This document shows positions 44,257 through 54,490 of a stretch of DNA of 64,000 bases, one piece after another. Within the stretch, counting starts at the first letter, position 1. Every line of letters begins with the position of its first letter. Below the pieces are notes generated by a model. That model worked only from the letters and a program-made list of their open reading frames with translations. It made no database searches and was not told the origin of the DNA. The DNA is from Thamnidium elegans. Lineage: Eukaryota > Mucoromycota > Mucoromycetes > Mucorales > Mucoraceae. A program made the translations under genes and the position numbers. The stretch is from NCBI GenBank assembly GCA_025201345.1, contig JAIXMG010000010.1, positions 930,001 to 994,000 of the forward strand, in the 5' to 3' direction.

Positions 44257-45121
44257 ATGTGAGACCGATCGAGAAATAGTTCCTGTTTTACTAAATTGTA
44301 AAAATAAAGCCTTCAGGTTGTTGTTTTTTTCAGTAGAATAAATAATACACTTTTAATGTCATGCTCGTTGATAACCTTTCCTTTTGTCTAAGCATTAAAT
44401 TATAAACTGTTTAGTCAAACACCATTTTAAATACTTTATTTAAATAAATCTATTAATCTCAAAAATGATAATAATATATGTGAATGTAACGAAGTAATCT
44501 TATTAAAATTACAATCCCTTTTACTTAGAACGTCAATCGTTATAACGTAAACACGACGAGTATATTTTTTAAATTATCAAATTACACTACTCGCACTATA
44601 TTATTTACTCTTGTCCTAAGTTCATCCAAGTGTGTCCCCGTGATCACAATAGCAGGACCAAAAAAAAAGTCAAGAGAGAAAACATAACAAAAACTAGCTT
44701 TTCACCAGTATTGTGAAGGCCTTAATGATTAATTAATCAAACTAATGTACAGTCTACTCTCGAATATGGCATAATAAATTCAAGAATTATTATTTGTCGA
44801 TTGTGCTTTCAAATTAAAAGTTTATATGTAAATGCATAAATATGGTGAGTGTTTTTCTTATTTGATTTTAAATTTCGGAATTATCACTGTATCCTACTGT
44901 TTTTATCTACGATATCTGTAGATGGTTATAATAAAGTATGATGGACTTAGGAAGTGTTCTATTTGTAACTCCTTTTTTTTTCTAGATAAGTAAATAAAAG
45001 TGGATGAACTAAAATGCTGATGTTATCAAGTACATATAACAGGCGGTTAATTCTTGGTGCCAATTTATGACATAATTTTTGGTGCACTTCCAACAATAAC
45101 AGGTATTTTACTTGTAAAAAC

Positions 45122-45161
<40 letters not shown>

Positions 45162-45189
45162 TGATTATATAAATCCTTTTTATCATAGT
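44257..45189. other. intergenic, no gene seen
   Basis: AT-rich. A T run of about 30 lies at 45124-45153. The pair AAAAAGGAT...ATCCTTTTT at about 45155-45181 forms a short hairpin. No protein-like frame. Confidence 0.45.
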
Positions 45190-45421
45190 TAAATTAACCT
45201 ATTTATTCCATCCTTTTTCTTTTTCTTTTTCTTTTTCTTTTTTTTTTCTTTTTCTTTTTCATTTCCTTTTTTTTTAACAATGAATTCATATACAAGCGAG
45301 TACTTCTTATATAATCAAATGTCTAACTATTTCAAAAAGAATTTCCTTATGATATGGTGGTGTACCAGGATTTTCCCTAAATTGGCATTGGTGGTGTAAA
45401 TGGTGGTGTGTCAAGAATTAA
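45190..45421 (+). promoter_or_regulatory. upstream block shared with the gene at 344
   Basis: Same order of motifs as 51-239: ACCTATTTATTCCATCC, a T/C-rich run (longer here, as (CTTTTT)n), AACAATGAATTCATATACAA, TTTCAAAAAGAA, ATGGTGGTGTACCAGGA and AAATTGGCATTGG. It ends about 25 bp before the ATG at 45447. Confidence 0.5.
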
Positions 45422-45446
45422 CCCTTTTTTTCTCCTTACACGCAAA

Positions 45447-46019
45447 ATGGAGTATATTCAATCCTGTTTTAAAGAAAACAAGCCTTTTAACATCGTGGAT
45501 TACTTCAAAAGCTGTAAAGTAGAAAGCAGAATACTTGCAGAAAACAAGTTCAAGAGAAATGTTATTAAAATTTCAACTTGGAATATAAACGAGAGAAATA
45601 AAAAGCTGATCTTATTTGTTTAAACACAATAAAAAATAACTTTGAAGTATATTCGACTAAACTAATCAACTTACTTTGATAGTTAATTTTTTTTCTTTTT
45701 TTAGCTACTGGAATCCAATAACGCTCGCGAATATTGGATTAACGTATCAAAGAAACAAGCAGCAATGACGTTAGAAGAAGTTAATATTGCCCACGCTAGT
45801 AATTATGCTCGTTCTTTATTAAAAATAGTAAGTGTCAAAATGTTGTCTTAAATAAAAATTACTAACTATATGTAGATTACAGAAAGTGGAACTGATAAGT
45901 TTAATGAAAAGGTAAATATTAACTTCTTAACAGCAATATGGCATGTTTCTTATATTCCGTTTTATTTATTTATTCAGGACCCATTTGAAGCAAACCACTC
46001 AGTTCCACTCAGTTCCACT

Positions 46020-46054
<35 letters not shown>

Positions 46055-47310
46055 AATGTGGGGTGTTTCTGATACTGAAGCAGGCGTAAAAATAAATCTT
46101 AAAAAAAATGTATACCCGTAATAACTATTAACAATTCAATAGGTTGAATCTAACGGAGAATGTCTTGGTCGTATAGTAAGTGTAATTTTGACAAAAATAA
46201 AAATAAAAACTAATTTTTTATTATTCTTATTGCATAAACCTATAGCCCAGATGATGAACCTGCTTCCTTACTTCCCAGAAAGTTACCTAGTGTGATTTCG
46301 CCTGTTACATTTGATTATATTATTAAGGATAATATTACGACAGAAACTGATTATCTGCTTGGTGGTATTAGTTTTTCTGAAAAGTTCTGTGAATTTAAGC
46401 TGGAATCTATCTCTAAACTGAAACAAGGAAATGAATTTTTTTATTTTTGTGATGACTTTAACCAAATATTGTAAGACGCGGGTTATAGTTGTATTTCTTT
46501 TTTTTTATTGTAGCCTAACATCATTATTAAATAGGTCATTATCACATATATTATGGCTAGAAGTGGAAACATATTCAGACTTGTTAATTCATGTATTTGG
46601 AAAGGGCAACCTCAAAATATAATCTAAAACTATAAAAGAAAATTTCAAAAAATCCGAAAGGTTACACCACGATCTCATTACTAAACTGTATAATATTTTC
46701 GAAGTAAGTATATAATATATATGTCTATTTACATGTACTGATAGCGAATATATAGGAAAATGAAGATGATGATCATGTTCGTATTGATAATGAGCTGTTT
46801 GAACTTGAGACAGAATTGCGAAACAAAAAAATTGGTAACGATGTTAATATTATTCAAATTTTACGTCAAAGGTAGCCTTACTATTATAAGTTGACTCAAT
46901 ATATAATATTATACTTATATATATTACATTTTAGTGTCGCTTTTTTGCCTAATATAAAAATGAGAGGAGAATTGAAAGAAAATGAGCTCAAGCAGTCTTA
47001 TTTGTTTCCCTTGTTTGATCCTTTCTTTTCAAAAAAAGAAAAATTCAAGTTTCGTTCACCAGAAGAAAACTTACCTGAAAGATATGTAAGAACTCAAAAT
47101 ATTAAACGACCCGACTTTATAGTGTCCAGTCTTAATATCAATGAGTTTACTTTTACAAGAATGATAGGCGAAGTAAAAATGGGAACATATAACCAGGATT
47201 CTCTTCAAACTATTTATGATAAATATAAACTCGCTCTATTTGGTAAAGATTGCTTGGATGATAATACTAATTTCGTTATTTTATGTCAGACAGTTGGTAA
47301 GCAAGAATAA
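45447..47310 (+). pseudogene. broken multi-exon gene with RPDFIV...GEVK motif
   Basis: About eight exons can be followed from the ATG at 45447 (MEYIQSCFKENKPFNIVDYF). Further pieces are LLESNNAREYWINVSKKQAA, ITESGTDKFNEK, VESNGECLGRI, PDDEPASLLPRKLPSVISP, a piece ending GKGNLKI, then ENEDDDHVRIDNELFELETE and the final exon VAFLPNIKMRGELKENELKQ. An in-frame TAA at 46620-46622 falls within an exon whose frame continues (SKTIKENFKKSERLHHDLIT), so the gene is probably dead. The last exon contains KRPDFIVSSL and MIGEVKMGTYNQDS, a PD...E-x-K arrangement like the PD-(D/E)XK nuclease core. Its upstream block is shared with the gene at 344. No direct sequence match to the protein at 42108 was found outside the motif. 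Confidence 0.6.
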
Positions 47311-48013
47311 TTTAATCAATTAAATCAATCTATTTATTTTTATTTTATTTTTTTCGAAAAAAGGTGTGTCGTGATCTAGTGCATAATTAGTAGAACATAG
47401 CTTACATCATTATCAATGACAAGTGTAAAATATACAAACTAAACAATAAAGTAAAAGTCTTTATAAATTCCATTATAAAATAATATGATGTAAAAGACAC
47501 TAATATAGTTTATTCTAAATTACTAGTCTATTTCACAATGTTTAAAAATGTATATTGACAGACATTTGACATGATCGACAATACCAAGTGTTGCAGTATT
47601 TTTCACAAATTTGTTTTATCGTGTCAATAATAAAAAATAAATAAAGAACACCCAATAAAATAGCATTATTTCTTGTTGTGCATATTTGATGCACTAAAAC
47701 TTCCTTGTGACAGAAAAAAAAAAGGATCCATGTATTAGATAAACCAATTAAAACACACTAGCCAACAAGACATTACGTTAAATATGCTTAGGACAGCTGC
47801 ACTACTTATAATACTTTCATGTCGTCAAAAGAAACAGTTTTTCTTACGATCAAAATAAATATTATCGTTTTTAAAGAAAAAACCACCAATTTGTTTTAAT
47901 TATTTAATTTTCTTTTTTTTTTGTGACAAAAAAAAAGGTTTCTTTTTATCATATATTTACTTCTTAATTAAAAAAAATCGCAAGTGATGCATATTCCTTT
48001 TGGAGAATACTTG
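47311..48013. other. intergenic, no gene seen
   Basis: AT-rich spacer before the solo LTR. No protein-like frame on either strand. Confidence 0.45.
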
Positions 48014-48071
48014 TGTGGAGAAATACTTTGATTTAACACAGAAAAATTAATAAAAACAGGTGAATAAGATT

Positions 48072-48101
48072 GGATGTATCCCAATATAACTCTCAGATTT
48101 A
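48072..48101 (+). repeat. left terminal inverted repeat of the Merlin-like element
   Basis: Pairs with 49936-49965 in reverse complement; the best conserved part is TCTCAG-TTTA. Confidence 0.7.
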
Positions 48102-48150
48102 GTTTAATATATAAAATTAAAAATTGAATTATTTTATTATTATAAAACAT

Positions 48151-49042
48151 ATGTTTATTGAATCTTACCAATCTTTAAAAAAAGTATTCGATAACGAATC
48201 AGAAGCTTTAAACTATTTAATAGAAAATAATTACGTTAATAAATATCTCAAATGTGAAAAATGTGGTAAAGAAACAACTTTAAATTTTAAGAAAAAATTA
48301 TATGTTTGTAAGTTTTATAAATGTAGAAAAGCATTTTCTCCTCTTAAAAGTACAATATTTAACAAATTGAGATTGCCAATAAATATACAGTTACATATAC
48401 TTTATCTGTTTTTGGGTAAAGCACCTTCATCTTTTATATCATCTAGTTTACAAATTAGTAAAAATACAGTATCTTCATATAATAAAATATACAGAAAATA
48501 TATTAAAAATAAGCAAATATTAAATAAAACTAATAAAATTGGTGGTAGAAATGAAATTGTTGAAATCGATGAAACTAAAATTGCTAAAAGAAAGTATAAT
48601 AAAGGACATAAAGTGGAAGGTGCTTGGATTATTGGAGGTATTCAAAGAAGTAGATTAAAAAATAAAATTAAGAATGAAAATAAGCAAATGTTTTTAGTTC
48701 CAATAGAAGAAAGAAATATTGAAAATATTGATGAAATTATAAAAAAACACATTAAAAAAGGTACCACTATTTATACTGATTGTTGGAAGGGTTATAATAA
48801 TTTAAAGAATATCGGATATAAGCATAAAACTGTAAATCATTCTAAGAATTTTAAGGACCCAATAACTGGAGTTCATACTAACACAATAGAATGAACCTGG
48901 AATGGTTTAAAACAAAGTATTATTCCTAGAAATCGTAATAAAAAAATATTTTACTGCATTTAAAAGAGTATCAATGGAGAAAGAAAAACAGAGAAAATAA
49001 TATATGGAAAAATTTCTTAAAAGATTAAAAGTATTTTTATAA
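48151..49042 (+). pseudogene. IS1595/ISXO2-type DDE transposase, broken
   Basis: The ATG at 48151 opens MFIESYQSLKKVF. An N-terminal zinc ribbon LKCEKCGKETTLNF...YVCKFYKCRKAFS follows, then FNKLRLPINIQLHILYLFL. The DDE core shows IVEIDETKIAKRK (first Asp), IYTDCWKGYNNL (second Asp) and HTNTIE. An in-frame TGA (48892-48894) sits exactly where the family continues with x-TWNGLK. TWNGLKQSIIPRNRNKK follows in the same frame, and after a further one-base frameshift HLKEYQWRKKNRENNIWKNF and a TAA at 49042 complete the family's usual ending. Two lesions make it non-functional. All other signature residues are present, so the decay is recent. Confidence 0.85.
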
Positions 49043-49082
49043 AAAAATTGAATTTCTAATAATAAATAAAAGTTAAGATAAT

Positions 49083-49910
49083 ATGACTTCGTATAATATC
49101 AATTTATATGTTAGAATAAAAAAGGTAAAGTATATACATTTATTAAAAAAAATAAAAAAATTAGAAAATAAAGTACAACTATTAAAGCGAGAAAATTTAT
49201 GCTATAAATCTTTTAACAGAACTATTTCAAATAACTTCGAAAATACACAGGAAGTTCAAAATGATATTACGGAAGAAGACTATGAATTAGATAATGATGA
49301 TACAGATGATGATATGCCAGAATTAATTGAGAATATTGAAACAGATGATGCTATACCCATCTATATGAAAAAAACAATTAAAAATACAGAATATATAGAA
49401 ACTATAGAAAATAAAAATAGCAATAAAGATATTATGGAACAAGACTATGAAATAGATATTGAGGAAACTGATGATTATATGCCAGAATTAATTGAAGATT
49501 TAGAAAAAGATAATAATAAAGATAGGAAAAGAAATAAGTATAAAAAATTAGATAATAATAAAGAGGTTATAAAAATTATAAATAAATTAAAAAATAATTT
49601 AACAACATTAAAGAAAAATAATAACCTATACGAAAAAATAAAAGCTAATAATAGAAATACATTAGAAATATTTGCTAATATATTTTACAAATATACTAAT
49701 AATGAAATAAATGATGATTATATTACAGATGTTTCAAAAATATATGACAGAAATAAATCGAGATTTTTAAAAAATATAGAAATAAGCTATCAAATATATA
49801 GTAATGAAAAATTAATAAATAGTGATTATATATTCTCATTGTATACTTTTAATACACTTAAAAAAACATCATTAAACACATTAATTGATTCTATTAATAA
49901 GTTATTGTGA
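49083..49910 (+). CDS. second ORF of the Merlin-like element, 275 aa, acidic repeats and coiled coil
   Basis: Intact ORF 40 bp after the transposase and wholly inside the transposon ends. Residues 1-45 are basic and heptad-like (LLKKIKKLENKVQLLKRENL), predicting a coiled coil. Two acidic repeats follow: EEDYELDNDDTDDDMPELIE (residues 64-83) and EQDYEIDIEETDDYMPELIE (about 119-138). The C-terminal part is helical, Asn/Lys-rich, with LKNNLTTLKKNNNLYEKIKA. Codon use is extremely AT-rich, as in the transposase. No domain recognised. Merlin elements are generally described with only a transposase, so this may be an accessory protein or a captured gene. Confidence 0.7.
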   Translation: MTSYNINLYVRIKKVKYIHLLKKIKKLENKVQLLKRENLCYKSFNRTISNNFENTQEVQNDITEEDYELDNDDTDDDMPELIENIETDDAIPIYMKKTIKNTEYIETIENKNSNKDIMEQDYEIDIEETDDYMPELIEDLEKDNNKDRKRNKYKKLDNNKEVIKIINKLKNNLTTLKKNNNLYEKIKANNRNTLEIFANIFYKYTNNEINDDYITDVSKIYDRNKSRFLKNIEISYQIYSNEKLINSDYIFSLYTFNTLKKTSLNTLIDSINKLL

Positions 49911-49935
49911 ATATCTAAATCTATAAAAAAAAAGT

Positions 49936-49965
49936 TAAACCTGAGACCTAAAATGATAATGACCC
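49936..49965 (-). repeat. right terminal inverted repeat of the Merlin-like element
   Basis: Reverse complement begins GGGTCATTATCATTTTAGGT and CTCAGG; pairs with 48072-48101. Confidence 0.7.
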
Positions 49966-50277
49966 ATAAGATTAAATGTCCAATAACGTTTATTTCTTAT
50001 TTTTAATTGTAAAAATCAATCCCGGTAAAAGGGATTGCTAACTATGATTTCTTATTTATAGTCTTTTGCAATAGTGGTCACACTATTGTGATTGATCGTT
50101 ACACGTAGATTTGATCTAGTGATTTTTTATAGCCTGAGGATCTTGATTTCTAGATCCTGCGCTTTTTTTATATATAAGGTTCATTTTGATACGTAAGGTT
50201 TGTTATGTTTTATAATCGATGGTTCATCGATTATTATATATTTTATTTTATGTGTGATTTTACCACAACTTGGCCCA

Positions 50278-50494
50278 AAAGGGCAGACCTAACCTCTACT
50301 TGTTAATTAATTGACAATAGAAAGCATGAGTTTTACCTCTGCCCGTCTAAAAGGACCTATTTACCTGTTTATTCGCTTTTTTTTTACTCATTTTTCAAGC
50401 GGAAAACCTCACATTCGCTGCAACATAAAAACTGCTTGAAGTGTTCTGAGTTTTATTTACTGACTGAATTTTCAAGAGCATTACCTACTATGAA
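50278..50494. other. spacer between two LTRs
   Basis: No gene. It contains AGGGCAGACC and, 60 bp later, CTGCCCGTC, which may form a loose hairpin. Confidence 0.4.
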
Positions 50495-51037
50495 TGTTGT
50501 ACTTACGTAGTATATTCAATGATACAAATTTATACATAATTTATACAAGTATATGTTCTCACATATTGCTTACATAAATTATACACAAATGTTGTATATT
50601 ACATATATCTACTCAGACACCTTCTATTGTTCTCTTTTATCGATTATATAAGCATTAGACTGTTTTAATTCTTATCAAGGACAGATAACTGGTTCATAAA
50701 TAATGCCCCAATTATTTTGAATGAACAAGCTTCTATCCTGGATCTCTTATTTAGAAAAGCCAATTAGAAAGATAATAAGCATTGCCGCTGTTACAATTGA
50801 CCTTCTAAAGAAACTATTTATATTTCCAAATTGCTCATCCACTATTAGATGGTTAACATTGTCCATGTTTCATATTAAGTGGATAAGCGCTTATTTAACT
50901 TATTTTGTATATAAGGCGCACATTATTTCATTAATAAAAACAACAACCCCTTTTTAAAGTCTGATAAATTCTACGTTTATTTTCTTTATTTTCTTTTTTT
51001 GATATTTACTCTTATTAGCATAATCGTCAATATCACA
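50495..51037. mobile_element. LTR family B, copy 1
   Basis: 543 bp from TGTTGTACTTACG to CAATATCACA, almost identical to 52375-52917. The flanks (ATGAA and CCAGT) do not match, so one side has been rearranged. The 3' flank runs straight into a truncated coding region at 51039. Confidence 0.85.
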
Positions 51038-51038
51038 C

Positions 51039-51413
51039 CAGTTTCACCAGCCCACGTCCTTGACAACAACTATTGATGGTAAAACTGTGATGCTAAAGGA
51101 TATTCCACATACAATTTTGTTTACGTCTGATAATGGTGCTTTATTGAGATGTAACATCATTTTTCCAAAAATGTATAGCGTTGAGAACAGAAGTAGACAC
51201 CTTTTCAGTAATTATGACAAAAGTTTTATCAAGGCAGCTAACAAAGTGTGCAGTCCTTCGGTCCTTTCACGAGTTAGCAAGTCATACAGACATGCTTCGG
51301 CTAAAGGCATACGTACCGTATTCGACGACTTTATGTATGGTCAAGATATAATTAATGTTGTCAATGAGATGCGTAAAATTATCAGTTCGGATAATACGGA
51401 AATATGTGGATGA
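51039..51413 (+). CDS. 5'-truncated coding fragment, not recognised
   Basis: Open frame that begins at the LTR edge without an ATG (QFHQPTSLTTTIDGKTVM) and runs to TGA at 51413. Composition is protein-like: LKDIPHTILFTSDNGALLRC, FIKAANKVCSPSVLSRVSKS and GIRTVFDDFMYGQDIINVV. The start was probably removed by the rearrangement that left LTR B copy 1. A 28-bp piece near its end (TACGGAAATATGTGGA.GATG) recurs at about 54432-54460 in the same orientation. Function unknown. Confidence 0.45.
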   Translation, partial: QFHQPTSLTTTIDGKTVMLKDIPHTILFTSDNGALLRCNIIFPKMYSVENRSRHLFSNYDKSFIKAANKVCSPSVLSRVSKSYRHASAKGIRTVFDDFMYGQDIINVVNEMRKIISSDNTEICG

Positions 51414-51458
51414 TGGAGCTGTTTCGTGAGACCTCCATGGTATATTATTAAATATGAG

Positions 51459-51615
51459 TGTGGAGAAATACTTTTGATTTAACACAGAAAAATTAATAAA
51501 AACAGGTGAATAAGATTAAATGTCTAATAACGTTTATTTCTTATTTTAATTGTAAAAATCAATCCCGGTCAAAGGGATTGCTAATTATGATTTCTTATTT
51601 ATAGTCTTTTGCAAT
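51459..51615. mobile_element. truncated LTR, family A
   Basis: The first ~157 bp of the family A LTR, ending abruptly at TCTTTTGCAATG. The rest is missing. Confidence 0.85.
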
Positions 51616-51961
51616 GAGAAATGTTTCTTATTAAAATTAAACATAAGAAAATACATAAAAAAGATGAATAAATAAAATGTTAGCAAAAAATAACGATAAC
51701 ATTAACGTTGCAATTAAAAACAAAAAAGAAATAAAGAATAATAAAAATAATAAAAAAAAAATATAAATGAATGGTAATTTTTCAATTAGTAACATAAAAT
51801 AAAAAACATGTAAGCAAGGATTTAATTGTATAATAATAAATATGCAGAGAGTGGATATATGCCCAATTTTATACACCACAAGTATTTTTTTATATATTGA
51901 CAAAATTGATGTTAACAATAAAATAATAAATACCTTATATCATAGAAATAAAAACATTTCT
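51616..51961. other. AT-rich spacer
   Basis: No gene seen. Extremely A-rich at about 51700-51770. Confidence 0.4.
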
Positions 51962-52374
51962 CTATGGTAACGCATATTGGAATCGCCTACTCAGACCTGT
52001 AGTTTTCATATACTTGCTCTTCTTTACTGAAATAAATGCATCTACTGGACTATCATATTCAAAGCATTCCATTCCTAAGGAATCACCTTTCAATTCTGGT
52101 TTCACGAAGTTCCCCATTAATACTACATGCTCCTGAAAGTAAAGTTCCAAGAAGCGACCACATGACTCGGCTGTTAAACCGTATTTCAAGAAAATTTCGT
52201 TTGCCTTCCCAAAGTAAAACGTTGTTTGCGAAGTTTGGCCCAAACCCAAGAAAGAAAAAGAAGGAGTACTAGGAAACGTAAAGTTTCTCACCATATCTTT
52301 TAAGGCGGCGTTTTTAAAATGACGAGACAACGAGTAGGTGATGACATCTGTCACTGCAGAACTAAATGCCCTGG

Positions 52375-52917
52375 TGTTGTACTTACGTAGTATATTCAAT
52401 GATACAAATTTATACATAATTTATACAAGTATATGTCCTCACATATTTCTTACATAAATTATACACAAATGTTGTATATTACATATATCTACTCAGACAC
52501 CTTCTATTGTTCTCTTTTATCGATTATATAAGCATTAGACTGTTTTAATTCTTATCAAGGACAGATAACTGGTTCATAAATAATGCCCCAATTACTTTGA
52601 ATGAACAAGCCTCTATCCTGGATCTTTTATTTAGAAAAGCCAATTAGAAAGATAATAAGCATTGCCGCTGTTACAATTGACCTTCTAAAGAAACTATTTA
52701 TATTTCCAAATTGCTCATCCACTATTAGATGGTTAACATTGTCCATGTTTCATATTAAGTGGATAAGCGCTTATTTAACTTATTTTGTATATAAGGCACA
52801 CATTATTTCATTAATAAAAACAACAATTCCTTTTTAAAGTCTGATAAATTCTACGTTTATTTTCTTTATTTTCTTTTTTTGATATTTACTCTTATTAGCA
52901 TAATCGTCAATATCACA
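52375..52917. mobile_element. solo LTR, family B, copy 2, inside an exon
   Basis: 543 bp (TGTTGT...ATCACA) with a perfect CCTGG target duplication (52370-52374 and 52918-52922). It interrupts the coding sequence of the pseudogene at 51962-54480. Confidence 0.93.
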
Positions 52918-53472
52918 CCTGGGAATATAGGCTTTCAATATATTTTCTGGGAAACGAGAGGAAAAACGAAGAGCATCACCAACAAAGGAGAACGGCTTGG
53001 GTAGGAAAAGCACTTCATTTCTACGACAACGACTCGCCAAAATGTAGTCTCTACATTCCCTGTACTTCTGGTTCGGTGCCAAAACCAATCAATACGATGG
53101 CTGACAGATCACTAGGGCCTAGCTTCTTGATGAAGAAAGAAGCCATTTCGATCAGGAGGGCACGGCGAGAGTCCAGGTAGCCCATATAGCTGGCGGTATC
53201 TACTTCCATGATGCTACGCTCATCGTAAATACGACTATAAAAGTTAAAAATAACTTTAGTATTTTTTTTTTTAAAAAAAAGGAGCAGTTTTACTTACAAT
53301 GCGTTTAATTTCATCTCTTCAAGGAACGATTCGGACATTTCCGCAGCGAGTACCGAAAATTTTTACTGCCTGCAAATCGGGTCTGGTAGAAGTTCTAAAA
53401 TAAGATAAAAATACAAAGTTAATAAGCTTATTGTCTTTTAGTATTACTAAACAAGCAACCGAATGAAGACGT

Positions 53473-53823
53473 TGTTGTATCCAGGTAATATACAGTAATA
53501 TAATTTATACATAGTTTTACTCAAAACTATACACAAATGTAATATTAGCTACATATTACTATTCTATATATCGACGAGATAAATGTAACAAGTTATTGAA
53601 GTGACACAATTATATAACCAGATATGTTATTATGATCAGTCTATAATCAGACATGTTGTTATGTATCGTATATGAACCCATTTAGCTTATAATTATACAT
53701 TTTCATTTACTTCTAAGGTCTATAAAAAGGCTCTTAATTTCCATCAATAAACAACAACCTTTTTCTGTCTGATAAAACTTTCTGTTCTTTTTATTTTTTG
53801 ATATTTTATCGTTAAATATCACA
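53473..53823. mobile_element. solo LTR, family C, inside an intron
   Basis: 351 bp from TGTTGTATCCAGG to TTAAATATCACA with a perfect GACGT duplication (53468-53472 and 53824-53828). Its ends resemble family B, but the interior differs, so it is a related LTR family. Confidence 0.9.
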
Positions 53824-54490
53824 GACGTTACTTACGTTGGAAGTAATGACGGCCTGATCGGACCCACTCCAGAGACCCTCTGGCTCAAAGTGCTTCCCGT
53901 GGAAACCGGTGTAAACGTCATGGCCTCCTTTTCCAGAAAAAGTTCTCTTCATACTGTTGTAGACGATAAGTTTTCTAGGTTTGACACCAGTCGGACCCTC
54001 TGCAACAGTGGTCGGGTGAGCAGACATTCCACCAAACGAACACAAAGCTGATTTAAACAATCTTTTCTTTTCCTCTTGCTTGACGCCGTACAAACCTGCA
54101 GCAACATGCTGGCAATTGTGTTTCAAGAACAGACTGGAAATACGACCAATGTTGGTGACGGTGGTGGCAACATCTAGTAAAACCTTAGTTCTGTCAAGAA
54201 CTGTCCAATCAATCACGCCATTACCAAGAATACTATCGAATACAATATCACCAAAAATTTCTTGCTTTGACCCGAACGAAGAGCAACTGATAAGGAACCC
54301 CTTATATTGACGCAAATGGAGGTTATTATCCGTCATGGTACGCATAACGGAAATAGCACCTTTGATGATGGTAGACGAAAGAAATTCCTTTGGATCATCA
54401 GAGTACCCATACTGACACGCTTGCTTAAAGTACGGAAATATGTGGAAGATGAAGCTATTCCTATATAAATGGGTGATAGAAGGGAGCGTA

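Larger units (their letters stand above)
48072..49965 (+). mobile_element. Merlin/IS1595-like DNA transposon, 1,894 bp, with TIRs and 8-bp TSD
   Basis: The insert is bounded by ATAAGATT on both sides (48064-48071 and 49966-49973), an 8-bp target duplication as expected for the Merlin superfamily. The ends are imperfect inverted repeats of about 30 bp (GGATGTATCCCAATATAACT then CTCAGATTTA, against GGGTCATTATCATTTTAGGT then CTCAGGTTTA), with 19 of 30 positions equal. It carries an IS1595-type transposase frame and a second ORF. Base composition is much more AT-rich than the surrounding genes, and nearly all codons end in A or T. Confidence 0.88.
48014..50277. mobile_element. solo LTR, family A, split by a nested DNA transposon
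   Basis: The LTR begins TGTGGAGAAATACTTTG at 48014, is interrupted at 48072, and resumes from 49966 to end TGATTTTACCACA at 50277. It is flanked by a perfect 5-bp duplication ACTTG (48009-48013 and 50278-50282), so it is a true solo LTR. Without the insert it is about 360 bp, like 32944-33294. Confidence 0.9.
51962..54480 (-). pseudogene. unrecognised gene broken by two LTR insertions and frameshifts
   Basis: On the minus strand a protein can be followed in pieces. N-terminal side (54470-53840): NSFIFHIFPYFKQACQYGYS, IKGAISVMRTMTDNN, FLISCSSFGSKQEIFGD, NGVIDWTVLDRTKVLLD, KHNCQHVAAGLYGVKQEEKK, and EGLWSGSDQAVITS. LTR C sits in the following intron. Next come RPDLQAVKIF, a one-base frameshift, EMSESFLEEMKLNAL, an intron, IYDERSIMEVDTASYMGYLD and LGPSDLSAIVLIGFGT, another frameshift, then LASRCRRNEVLFLPKPFSFV and PENILKAYIP. 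LTR B copy 2 interrupts the codon run. If one copy of the CCTGG duplication is removed, the frame continues RAFSSAVTDVITYSLSRHF to the stop at 51962 (SRRFQYALP). The 5' end is cut by the LTR at 54491. Family unknown. GC content is higher than in the flanks. Confidence 0.65.

Noticed and set aside
48892..48894. TGA as a recoded sense codon, together with the TGA at 9717
   Set aside because: The transposase has a further frameshift downstream, so it is simply broken; one remaining TGA case does not support a variant code, and other genes end normally at TGA.
51400..51430. 28-bp match with about 54432-54460
   Set aside because: Real similarity, but too short to identify; it could be a relic of shared ancestry of the two fragments or a chance match, and neither frame is clearly preferred.
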